Virus record (IMG/VR): IMGVR_UViG_3300006028_000020 | Coordinates: 1-37,821 of that record | Origin: a virus | Direction: 5' to 3' (one strand) | Length of the DNA: 37,821 bases | Shown: positions 29,328 through 35,236 of the stretch, in pieces | Position numbering within the stretch: the stretch's first letter is position 1 | How the letters are laid out: every line of letters starts with the position of its first letter | Made by a program: the position numbers and the translations under genes | Notes under the pieces: model-generated | Database searches by the model: none | Told to the model about the DNA's origin: nothing | Seen by the model: only the letters and a program-made list of their open reading frames with translations

Positions 29328-30488
29328 ATGGCGAAGAAGAAGATCGAAAAGCTGACACCGGAGCAGGAACGCCGACTGCCGCAATTTCGCGCGGAATGGC
29401 TCGCGCACGGTTGCTCGACGGAAATCGCTGATCGTCTACGCGCGCAAAGCACGATCACGAAGATGTACGAGATCATCGGTGAGCCAGCGCCGGCTTTCCT
29501 CTGGTTCGATTCGCCGATGGCGGCGTGTCTCGCAATTGGGCTGCTGAAAACCATCAAAAACCAGCCTACTTTGCGCGGCCAGCTCGGCAGCCAGCTCGGC
29601 AGCCAGCTCGGCAGCCAGCTCGACAGCCAGCTCGACAGCCAGCTCTACAGCCAGCTCGGCAGCCAGCTCGGCAGCCAGCTCGACAGCCAGCTCGACAGCC
29701 AGCTCGGCAGCCAGCTCGGCAGCCAGCTCGACAGCCAGCTCGTCAGCCAGCTCGGCAGCCAGCTCGGCAGCCAGCTCGGCAGCCAGCTCGACAGCCAGCT
29801 CGACAGCCAGCTCTACAGCCAGCTCGACAGAGATCTTCGAGGCAAAGCGCGTGAATCGGTGGGTGAGGCATTTCGCATGGGTTGGCAGACCGCGTGGGCG
29901 GCCTACTACAAGTTCGGTGCCGAGATAGGGGTGAAATACTCACCGGAGACCGCAGAGCGTCTCGAGCTGTGGGCGGACCTCGCTCAGTCGTGCTCTTGGT
30001 GGTGGCCCTACAAAGGCATCTGCGTCCTGAGCGAGCGCCCGAAGCTGGTGAGTTGGGATGAGCGCGCTCGCCTGCACTCGCCGTCTGGACCGGCGCTCGA
30101 GTATCGCGATGGCTACCGCCTGCACATGTGGCACGGCACCGCCGTCCCTGAGAGCTGGATTACCGCGTCCGACAAGCTCGACCCTCAAACCGCCTTGACG
30201 TGGCAGAACGTCGAGCAGCGTCGGGCGGCCGCCGAAATCATCGGCTGGCGCCGTGTACTCGAGCGGCTTTCGCCGAAGGTGATCGACGCCGACGCCGACC
30301 CAGAGATTGGTGAGCTCCTGGAGGTCGAGCTTCCTGACGCTGGAATGGCTCGCTTCCTGAAAATCCAATGCGGGACTGGACGGACATTCGTCCTTTCTGT
30401 CCCACGCGAAATGCGCACCGCCTTGCAAGCAAACTCCTGGACCTACGATCTGAAGCCCAAGGAATACAAGCTAGAGGTGCGCACGTGA
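29328..30488 (+). CDS. SQLx-repeat protein with DUF6745-like C-terminus (386 aa)
   Basis: AAAGGA (29315-29320) fits the ATG at 29328 better than the ATG two codons earlier. After an N-terminal helical part (about 1-84) comes an array of 21 Q-L-x-S units (residues about 85-167), where the varied residue is Gly, Asp, Tyr or Val. The C-terminal part carries CSWWWPYKGICVLSERP and LHSPSGPALEYRDGYRLHMWHG. This is the pattern of DUF6745-type domains, as I recall them, known from proteins of actinobacteria and other GC-rich hosts and their phages. Length of the array probably varies between strains. Function is unknown. Confidence 0.7.
   Translation: MAKKKIEKLTPEQERRLPQFRAEWLAHGCSTEIADRLRAQSTITKMYEIIGEPAPAFLWFDSPMAACLAIGLLKTIKNQPTLRGQLGSQLGSQLGSQLDSQLDSQLYSQLGSQLGSQLDSQLDSQLGSQLGSQLDSQLVSQLGSQLGSQLGSQLDSQLDSQLYSQLDRDLRGKARESVGEAFRMGWQTAWAAYYKFGAEIGVKYSPETAERLELWADLAQSCSWWWPYKGICVLSERPKLVSWDERARLHSPSGPALEYRDGYRLHMWHGTAVPESWITASDKLDPQTALTWQNVEQRRAAAEIIGWRRVLERLSPKVIDADADPEIGELLEVELPDAGMARFLKIQCGTGRTFVLSVPREMRTALQANSWTYDLKPKEYKLEVRT
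29580..29828 (+). repeat. 12-bp tandem array, 21 units
   Basis: The unit is CAGCTCGGCAGC with changes almost only in the third codon (GGC, GAC, TAC or GTC), giving Q-L-x-S. Read in order, the variable residue is G G G D D Y G G D D G G D V G G G D D Y D. Units 1-6 and 15-20 have the same pattern (GGGDDY), suggesting duplication of a 72-base block. The unit is prone to slippage during replication. Confidence 0.9.
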
Positions 30489-31303
30489 CCGGGCGGCCTC
30501 GTCGGTTCGGCACAGCCGGCTACATTCAGACGCGATGCCAGGTGATGCCGTCCGGGTGCGTTGAGTGGACGGGTACGGTTGCGCGTGATGGGTATGGCTC
30601 GGCCGTGGTCGGCATCAAAGCAAACGGTCAGGCCATTCTTCGCGTCGCACACGTCGTGGTTTGGCAGATGTGGCGAGGCCCCGTCCCAGACGGGCTGGAG
30701 CTCGATCACTTGTGCCGCAATCGTCGGTGCGTGAACCCGGTTCACCTGGAGCCCGTTACCCCGATTGTTAATATGCGACGAGGCGTCTCGCCGTTCGCGC
30801 TCAACGCACGCAAAACCCATTGCAAGCGCGGCCACGAATTCACCGCGGAATCGACCTATCTCACACCGGATGGACGCGGTCGTCAGTGCCGCGTTTGCTG
30901 CAAAGAAAAGATGCGCGCAATCCGCGCGAAGAAGGAGACGATGATGAAAATCCACACCGTAAACCGCATGGCAGCTCAAGGTGATGTGCTGTTCCGCCGA
31001 ATCGAGGCGCTACCCGACGGAGTCATCGAGCAGAAGAGCGACGGACAGATCGTGGTTGCTCACTCCGAGACTGGGCATCACCATGCGCTCGAGCCCGGCG
31101 AGGCGAAGTTGTTTGAAAAGATCGAGCGCGACCCGATGGTTTGCTACCTGCAAATCGCGGGCGAGTACGCTGACGTGGTGCACCATCGTCCGCACGATAC
31201 GCACGAGACGATCCGCCTGCTTGGAGGCACGCTCGGCAGCTTTTGGGAGGTGCGTCGGCAGCGCGAGTGGACGCCCGAGGGGTTGCGTCGCGTCGAGGAC
31301 TGA
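30485..31303 (+). CDS. HNH endonuclease fused in frame to a conserved small domain (272 aa)
   Basis: The GTG at 30485 overlaps the previous stop (GTGA). The N-terminal domain is an HNH_3-type nuclease with LDHLCRNRRCVNPVHLEPVT (Asp74, His75, Asn84, His87), and Cys/His motifs (THCKRGHEF, CRVCCKEK) near residues 118-142. Such domains are typical of homing endonucleases. From about residue 153 a different domain begins (GDVLFRRIEALPDGVIEQKS, then HSETGHHHALEPGEAKLF and RQREWTPEGLRRVED). This resembles a stand-alone phage/bacterial protein of about 115-120 residues. An internal ATG (30941) with GGAG upstream may make that part separately. Confidence 0.75.
   Translation: MTGRPRRFGTAGYIQTRCQVMPSGCVEWTGTVARDGYGSAVVGIKANGQAILRVAHVVVWQMWRGPVPDGLELDHLCRNRRCVNPVHLEPVTPIVNMRRGVSPFALNARKTHCKRGHEFTAESTYLTPDGRGRQCRVCCKEKMRAIRAKKETMMKIHTVNRMAAQGDVLFRRIEALPDGVIEQKSDGQIVVAHSETGHHHALEPGEAKLFEKIERDPMVCYLQIAGEYADVVHHRPHDTHETIRLLGGTLGSFWEVRRQREWTPEGLRRVED
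30941..31303 (+). CDS. Internal start: C-terminal domain made on its own (120 aa)
   Basis: AAGGAG (30932-30937) lies 3 bases before ATG ATG at 30941-30946, in the reading frame of the HNH fusion. The spacing is a little short for the first ATG and good for the second. The predicted product begins MMKIHTVNRMAAQGDVLF, where the conserved domain starts, so the same frame may yield two proteins. The role of the domain, with its TGHHHA motif, is unknown; the His cluster could bind a metal. Confidence 0.5.
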   Translation: MMKIHTVNRMAAQGDVLFRRIEALPDGVIEQKSDGQIVVAHSETGHHHALEPGEAKLFEKIERDPMVCYLQIAGEYADVVHHRPHDTHETIRLLGGTLGSFWEVRRQREWTPEGLRRVED

Positions 31304-31309
31304 ATCGCC

Positions 31310-31402
31310 ATGACCCAGCAGCAAATCGCAATATCGCTCGCGGCGCTGGCGTTGGCGATCGCGGTATTCGGCATGGCGCTGATGGCGCTGGGGGAAGAGT
31401 GA
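31310..31402 (+). CDS. 30-aa membrane micro-protein
   Basis: ATG at 31310 follows the previous stop by 6 bases, and the TGA overlaps the next GTG (GTGA). The product (MTQQQIAISLAALALAIAVF, then GMALMALGEE) is one hydrophobic helix with a polar start and an acidic end. Clean coupling and membrane character support it as a real gene despite its size. It might act at the inner membrane during early infection or lysogeny; no function is known. Confidence 0.5.
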   Translation: MTQQQIAISLAALALAIAVFGMALMALGEE

Positions 31403-31584
31403 CGAAGTCGAAGCGGGTCCGGAAACTCCAGGATCAGTACCGCAGTCAGCTGCGGAAGCGATGTGACGCGCTGAGCGGCAGCAAGCACATGTCGCACTCG
31501 CTGAGCGCCGAGGCGATAGCAATCGCTGACCTGCTCGGCGAACTGATGGCATCGCTTCTCGACGAGAAAGGCACCCCTAAGTGA
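31399..31584 (+). CDS. Small basic helical protein (61 aa)
   Basis: The GTG at 31399 overlaps the micro-gene stop (GTGA). The basic N-terminal half (KSKRVRKLQDQYRSQLRKRC) is followed by a hydrophobic helix (SAEAIAIADLLGELMASLLD). No family is recognised. It is coupled to the next gene by GTGA. Confidence 0.55.
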   Translation: MTKSKRVRKLQDQYRSQLRKRCDALSGSKHMSHSLSAEAIAIADLLGELMASLLDEKGTPK

Positions 31585-31907
31585 CCGAACTTACTCCCGA
31601 CGAGAAGGCGGAGCTGCGTAAGGCGGCGGAGGCGGCGACGTGCTGCGACCAGGATAGCAACTATCGGTACCTGCTCGGGCGCAACAGCTTCGCCCCTTTG
31701 AGCTTGGCAAAATATGTCGACGCGGCACGGCCGAGAATCATGCTCGCGCTACTCGACGAAAACGCCCGCCTCGAAGCTGAGCTCGATAGGATCAAGGCGC
31801 GCACGCCAAAGTACAACGAGACAAGCACCGTGCCCTGCCCGGATTGTGGCAAGTTCTCGAGCATCTTCACCGCTGGCTGTGGCCATTGCGATTACGAGGA
31901 CAAATGA
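31581..31907 (+). CDS. Ead/Ea22-like small protein with C-terminal zinc ribbon (108 aa)
   Basis: The GTG start overlaps the previous stop. The helical part (LRKAAEAATCC, then KYVDAARPRIMLALLDENAR and LEAELDRIKA) resembles the style of Ead/Ea22-like phage early proteins. The tail carries CPDC near residue 86 and CGHC near 100, a likely zinc ribbon. The role is unknown; the resemblance is one of pattern. Confidence 0.55.
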   Translation: MTELTPDEKAELRKAAEAATCCDQDSNYRYLLGRNSFAPLSLAKYVDAARPRIMLALLDENARLEAELDRIKARTPKYNETSTVPCPDCGKFSSIFTAGCGHCDYEDK

Positions 31908-32263
31908 CCAACGAGAAGCTTTGTCCGGACTGCGGAAGGCCATTCGCAAAGGGACGCCAAAGTTCGCTGACCAGCGAAGTTTGCGATAACTGGACGCATC
32001 AGGGGAGACAGGGGTGCCAGCGCAGAGCCATCATCCGGCTTCGCGCCGAAAACGCCCGCCTGTCCGAAGAGGTGCGGAGACTGAAGGCGGAGCGGCAGTG
32101 GATTCGATGCGACGAGCGCATGCCAGAGATGGGTGAGCGAGTGGTGGTTCGCTATTTTTATGGGCGAGCGATTGCCGAGCTTACCCCGGTTGGCTTCCAC
32201 GACGCAGACGGAGCTCTTCGCGACGTGACGCATTGGGTACGGCTACCGGAGTCGCCGAAGTGA
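31904..32263 (+). CDS. Zinc-motif protein with DUF551-like C-terminus (119 aa)
   Basis: The ATG at 31904 overlaps the previous stop (ATGA). The N-terminus has LCPDCGRPF and two further Cys (EVCDN, GCQRR), then a coiled helix (RLRAENARLSEEVRRLKAE). The C-terminal half, WIRCDERMPEMGERVVVRYF through THWVRLPESPK, matches the DUF551 pattern (WI...R.P......V..HW..LP.P). DUF551 is common in phage early regions and has no known activity. The next GTG overlaps the stop. Confidence 0.65.
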   Translation: MTNEKLCPDCGRPFAKGRQSSLTSEVCDNWTHQGRQGCQRRAIIRLRAENARLSEEVRRLKAERQWIRCDERMPEMGERVVVRYFYGRAIAELTPVGFHDADGALRDVTHWVRLPESPK

Positions 32264-32655
32264 CCCTGCTCACCCCCGAGGATATCGCGGCGCGCGATCT
32301 CGATGCGAAGGCCATCGCGCGTGAGCTCGGCTGCTCGCGCTCGTACGCCTACTCGGTCATGGGTGAGATTGGCTCTTTCCGTTTCGGCCGCCTCCGCCGC
32401 GTCTCGCGCTCTGATTTCGACGACTGGAAAGCTGCGCACAAATGCCCAAGCACAAGCTCTGGAAACGCAAAGGGATCTATTACACATGGATCCTCGGCAA
32501 GCGCGTCTCTACGGGATGCCGCGACGAGAAGGCTGCGCAGCGCGAGGCGTCCGAGCTCGAGCGAGCAGCAGTGGACCCAAAGTATAAAGCCGCGCACGAA
32601 ACCAGTTTCGGCACGGCCTGCCAGCTCTTCAAAGAGGAGCTCCAATTGCGGGTGA
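32260..32655 (+). CDS. Excisionase-like MerR/HTH_17 protein (131 aa)
   Basis: Residues about 12-58 carry the winged helix-turn-helix typical of excisionases: LDAKAIARELGCSRSYAYSV, a short wing (SFRFGRLRRVSRSDFDDWKA), and then the basic end. Excisionases steer integrase toward prophage excision and often precede int. The GTG overlaps the previous stop. After residue 62 the frame continues for about 69 residues through the start of int in another phase. That tail is Ser/Arg-rich and may be non-functional, or the gene may overlap int by design. Confidence 0.65.
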   Translation: MTLLTPEDIAARDLDAKAIARELGCSRSYAYSVMGEIGSFRFGRLRRVSRSDFDDWKAAHKCPSTSSGNAKGSITHGSSASASLRDAATRRLRSARRPSSSEQQWTQSIKPRTKPVSARPASSSKRSSNCG

Positions 32656-33539
32656 CGATGGGCAAGCGCTCGGAGGCCACCGTCGACTTCTACTCGTACA
32701 AGCTCGCTCATCTGGTGCGCTTGCTGGGAGCTGACCGCCCGATGTTCGAGGTCAACTCGGCGGCGGTGAGCGGTTACCTGAAGAAGCGCGCGGGCGAGGG
32801 TGCGCACGCGAGCTCGATGAACAAGGAGCTCATCGCGCTACGGCAGGTGCTCAAGTACGCGAGGCAGCGCGGGGACTTCGTCGGTGACATCGACGCCGTG
32901 ATGCCGATCGGGTTCGATCACGAGTACGAGCCGCGAAAAACCTTTCTCAGCCCGGATCAGGCGTGGGCGTTGCTCGGCCTGTTCGTGCAGAAGCGCAAGG
33001 GGGCTTCGTTGGCGGACGGCATCCTGCTCGCCGCGCGCACCGCGTTCTTTCTTGCCACGGCCTGCCGGGACGGCGAGCTCGCCCGGGCCCGCCGCGAGGA
33101 CATCGACCTGTCCAATTGGCTGGTGACGATCCGAGGCACCAAGACGCGCCTGTCCAAGCGCGTAGCCCCGGTGGTGCTCCCGGACTGCCGCCGGTTCCTG
33201 ATTGGCGCCCTGATGGCCCCTGAGCGCCGCGACGGACTGCTCTTCGGCCGGTGGCACAATCCGACCCGTGACCTGGCCCTGGCCTGCAAGCTAGCCGGCG
33301 TGCCGCGCGTCACCCCGAACGACCTCCGCCGAACGCACGCGCATTGGCTTCGGGCCAGCGGCGCCCCGCCGTCACTCATCGGCCCGGTGCTCGGCCACGC
33401 CGATAGCCGCATGACCGAGCGCGTCTACGGACGCTTGGAACCAAGCGAATTGCGAGACGAATTGGCGAAAAGGACAGGCCAAATTCAGTCCAGCGGCGGC
33501 TCTTTAAGCGCAAAACCAGGTAAAAACAGCCATGAATAA
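32442..33539 (+). CDS. int: Tyrosine-family integrase (365 aa)
   Basis: The enzyme recombines attP with a chromosomal attB. The N-terminus (MPKHKLWKRKGIYYTWILGK) looks like an arm-binding domain, and a SAM-like core-binding domain follows (about 60-130). The catalytic domain has Arg209 (TACRDGELARAR), Lys234 (RGTKTRL), the box II segment NDLRRTHAHW (Arg296), His319 (LGHAD) and the nucleophile Tyr329 (VYGRL). Asn293 stands where box II normally has His (HxLR). The gene starts inside the excisionase-like frame and ends 7 bases before the tRNA-His-like attP core, a typical arrangement. Confidence 0.95.
   Translation: MPKHKLWKRKGIYYTWILGKRVSTGCRDEKAAQREASELERAAVDPKYKAAHETSFGTACQLFKEELQLRVTMGKRSEATVDFYSYKLAHLVRLLGADRPMFEVNSAAVSGYLKKRAGEGAHASSMNKELIALRQVLKYARQRGDFVGDIDAVMPIGFDHEYEPRKTFLSPDQAWALLGLFVQKRKGASLADGILLAARTAFFLATACRDGELARARREDIDLSNWLVTIRGTKTRLSKRVAPVVLPDCRRFLIGALMAPERRDGLLFGRWHNPTRDLALACKLAGVPRVTPNDLRRTHAHWLRASGAPPSLIGPVLGHADSRMTERVYGRLEPSELRDELAKRTGQIQSSGGSLSAKPGKNSHE
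33483..33496 (+). other. Possible integrase arm-type site, int side of core
   Basis: ATTCAGTCCAGCGG matches ATTCAGTTCAGCGC at 33677-33690 at 12 of 14 positions, in direct orientation. The two lie on either side of the attP core, as arm-type integrase sites do. It is inside the 3' end of int. Confidence 0.4.
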
Positions 33540-33546
33540 GCGAGAA

Positions 33547-33598
33547 GCACTGGATTGTGGCTCCGGTTGTCGCGGGTTCGATCCCCGTCACTCACCCC
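33547..33598 (+). other. attP: attP core: 3' half of a tRNA-His gene
   Basis: The segment contains the anticodon arm CTGGA-TTGTGGC-TCCGG with anticodon GTG (His). The T arm follows (GCGGGTTCGATCCCCGT), then the 3' acceptor strand CACTCAC and discriminator C. The 5' half of a tRNA is absent, and the end reads CCT where CCA would be. This is the classic form of an attachment site matching a tRNA 3' end, so that integration restores the host tRNA. It lies 7 bases after int. Confidence 0.85.
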
Positions 33599-33614
33599 TA
33601 AATACGGCAGAAAT

Positions 33615-33648
33615 ACCCGGCGTCGACCATCCACAGGTCGCGCCGGGT
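33615..33648 (+). promoter_or_regulatory. Strong hairpin just beyond attP, sib-like or terminator
   Basis: ACCCGGCG (33615-33622) pairs with CGCCGGGT (33641-33648), and CGACC (33624-33628) with GGTCG (33636-33640), with one unpaired T and a 7-base loop. That is 13 pairs. No T-run follows, so it is not a standard terminator. Its place on the far side of attP from int is where lambda carries sib, the RNase III retroregulator of int mRNA. Confidence 0.55.
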
Positions 33649-33669
33649 GCGGCTAATCGCGCTGGTTAC

Positions 33670-33690
33670 AGTTCAGATTCAGTTCAGCGC
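33670..33690 (+). other. Possible arm-type repeats on the far side of attP
   Basis: AGTTCAG occurs at 33670-33676 and 33681-33687, 11 bases apart, about one helical turn. The second is part of ATTCAGTTCAGCGC (33677-33690), which has a near-copy within int at 33483-33496. Such short direct repeats flanking the core suggest integrase or accessory-factor binding. Confidence 0.4.
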
Positions 33691-34119
33691 ATGCCGCGAC
33701 TGGCTGAGGCTGAGTCTCTTTTGGTGCCGCGCGGTCGGTGGGCCGAACAGGACCATCGCGTCTACTTTATCGAGTGCAACTTCGAGCTCGTGAAGATCGG
33801 ATGGTCGAGCGACCCGCACGCTCGACTCGAGGGGCTCCGGACATCGAACCCCTACCCTCTGGAGCTGCTGGCACTGGTCGACGCGGGGCGCGATCTAGAA
33901 CAGGCGCTCCATGTTGAGCTCGCCGATTACCGAGTAACTGGAGAGTGGTTTCGGAAAAGGGGAGCGCTCCGATCTTTCTTGACGGGGGACGCGGTTCGTG
34001 TCGCGTACTGGACACCGGGGCGGCACAAGGCGAAACGCCATAAGCTGTTTGCGCACATCCAGGCCGAGGGCGAGCGCAATCGGTTGGGCGATTTCGACCC
34101 GCCGCGGAGGGCGTCGTGA
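33691..34119 (+). CDS. GIY-YIG-type (MUG113/T5orf172-like) protein (142 aa)
   Basis: Residues about 25-95 carry the family pattern: VYFIECNFELVKIGWSSDPH, ARLEGLRTSNPYPLELLALV, and EQALHVELADYRVTGEWFRK. These are compact GIY-YIG-like nucleases of phages and mobile elements, role usually unknown. I chose the ATG at 33691; the open frame extends back to an ATG at 33532 across attP, and that extension is tRNA-like rather than protein-like. No strong ribosome-binding site is seen. It is coupled to the next gene by GTGA. Confidence 0.7.
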   Translation: MPRLAEAESLLVPRGRWAEQDHRVYFIECNFELVKIGWSSDPHARLEGLRTSNPYPLELLALVDAGRDLEQALHVELADYRVTGEWFRKRGALRSFLTGDAVRVAYWTPGRHKAKRHKLFAHIQAEGERNRLGDFDPPRRAS

Positions 34120-34301
34120 CCCTCCCCTTTTTTTGCCCACCCCAAGACAAATGTTCACGTCGCGGGAATGCCGCCACGGTAGCCAGACGCGAGCGCCACG
34201 AGCTCGCCTGCCGCCTCGTGGTCGCGTCATCGCCGCGGCTGCGACGGATGCGCGGGCGGTGGCAATCGCTGCGCGCTGACGGCGTGTGGAGGGACGTGTG
34301 A
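34116..34301 (+). CDS. Small hypothetical protein (61 aa)
   Basis: The GTG overlaps the preceding stop (GTGA). The product is Arg-rich and basic (ARRERHELACRLVV, SPRLRRMRGRWQSLR), with two early Cys. Such Arg-rich composition can also arise from a shadow frame in GC-rich DNA, so only the coupling supports it. The 49 bases after it hold the AGGAG of the next gene. Confidence 0.35.
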   Translation: MTLPFFCPPQDKCSRRGNAATVARRERHELACRLVVASSPRLRRMRGRWQSLRADGVWRDV

Positions 34302-34350
34302 GCGCGCCGTGCGGCCGGAGTTTTTCGATAAACCATAGGAGTGACTAATC

Positions 34351-34677
34351 ATGACCAGAGTTGATGTTCAGGAAATCGTAGTTGACGGCGAAACTTACGT
34401 GAAGCGCAGCTCAATCGCGACCGTGCCGAAGGGGCCGCGCGCTGTCGTGGTGGTGGACCGAGGCTGGATTTTCGCCGGTGACGTGACCGAGGAAAACGGG
34501 CGCATCTACCTCGATAATGCGGTTTGGCTGTTCCGCTGGGAATCGATCGGTTTCGCGTCCGTCGTCGAGAACCCGAAGCAGAAAGGCGTCGACATTCGCA
34601 AGCTGTCAACGCGCGTCGACATTCCGCGCGAGTCGGAGGTGTTCCGCTTGCCGGTAGCGGCTGATTGGGGGAAGTGA
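34351..34677 (+). CDS. Hypothetical phage protein, DUF6948-like pattern (108 aa)
   Basis: ATAGGAG lies upstream of the ATG at proper distance. The core VVVVDRGWIFAGDVTEENGR, IYLDNAVWLFRWESIGFASV and VDIPRESEVFRLPV resembles small phage proteins (DUF6948-like, as I recall the pattern) with an exposed RIxLxxAxxLxRW motif. Function is unknown. Its stop overlaps the next ATG (TGATG). Confidence 0.6.
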   Translation: MTRVDVQEIVVDGETYVKRSSIATVPKGPRAVVVVDRGWIFAGDVTEENGRIYLDNAVWLFRWESIGFASVVENPKQKGVDIRKLSTRVDIPRESEVFRLPVAADWGK

Positions 34678-34883
34678 TGCTCCCGATCGGCTACGGCTCA
34701 GGCGACGGCGACGGCGACGGCTACGGCGACGGCGACGGCGACGGCGACGGCTCCGGCTCCGGCTACGGCGACGGCGACGGCTACGGCTCAGGCGACGGCT
34801 ACGGCGACGGCTACGGCTCAGGCGACGGCTACGGCGACGGCGACGGCGGCTCGATCTCGGGCGAGAAAAGGAAGAAGGCGTGA
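34677..34883 (+). CDS. Gly-X dipeptide repeat protein (68 aa)
   Basis: The ATG overlaps the previous stop by one base. After MLPI the chain is 26 Gly-X pairs, where X is Asp (most often), Tyr or Ser, then a short basic tail (SGEKRKKA). Every second codon is GGC, and X is GAC, TAC, TCC or TCA. The chain would be flexible and highly acidic. Similar Gly/Tyr/Asp/Ser repeat proteins occur in other phages; the function is unknown. Coupled to the next gene by GTGA. Confidence 0.6.
   Translation: MLPIGYGSGDGDGDGYGDGDGDGDGSGSGYGDGDGYGSGDGYGDGYGSGDGYGDGDGGSISGEKRKKA
34689..34844 (+). repeat. 6-bp tandem array (GGC + GAC/TAC/TCN), 26 units
   Basis: Units of GGC followed by GAC, TAC, TCC or TCA run in order Y S D D D Y D D D D S S Y D D Y S D Y D Y S D Y D D. 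The array is a microsatellite-like slippage-prone tract inside a coding frame. Confidence 0.9.
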
Positions 34884-35236
34884 GCGAATCGGCGTGCAAC
34901 TGCGACGACTCGCTCGAGCTGCGCGCCGAGGTCGAGAGGCTCAAAGCGGATATGCGCCGCATGCAGCAACGTGCGCCGGTGATCACCGACGATCCGTACT
35001 TCTACGAGGTGGCGAACGCGATTGACGACCATCTCGGGTGGGCGACGCAAGAAGACGAGGACAACGGCCTCTATGCGAACCGCATCCGAGAGGTTGCTGA
35101 CGAGCTGAAGCGGCTGCGAGCGGAGCGCGATTACCTCGCGGGCATGGCTTCGGCGGAGGACCTGCGCGTCATGCGCAAGGAACTGGCAACAGGCTGGGAA
35201 CCTGACGCCGCCACACCGGAGCTTGACGATGCCTAA
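34880..35236 (+). CDS. Coiled-coil hypothetical protein (118 aa)
   Basis: The GTG overlaps the previous stop. Residues about 12-32 (SLELRAEVERLKADMRRMQQ) and 85-110 are helical with heptad features (IREVADELKRLRAERDYLAG). An acidic central part contains DDHLGWATQEDEDNG. No family is recognised. The next gene starts inside its last codons. Confidence 0.6.
   Translation: MSESACNCDDSLELRAEVERLKADMRRMQQRAPVITDDPYFYEVANAIDDHLGWATQEDEDNGLYANRIREVADELKRLRAERDYLAGMASAEDLRVMRKELATGWEPDAATPELDDA

Noticed and set aside
29580-29828. CRISPR array
   Set aside because: Units are contiguous 12-bp repeats inside a coding frame, with no spacers of constant length and no cas genes.
29525-29854. RQPA-repeat protein in another frame of the SQLx array
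   Set aside because: It is the same 12-bp repeat read in a different phase; the flanking parts are not protein-like.
33547-33598. Complete functional tRNA-His gene
   Set aside because: Only the anticodon arm, T arm and 3' acceptor strand are present; the 5' acceptor strand and D arm are missing and the end reads CCT, so it is an attachment core.
34606-34986. Arg/Ser-repeat protein on the minus strand
   Set aside because: It is the antisense reading of the GGC-GAC repeat tract; the plus-strand frame is coupled to its neighbours and is preferred.
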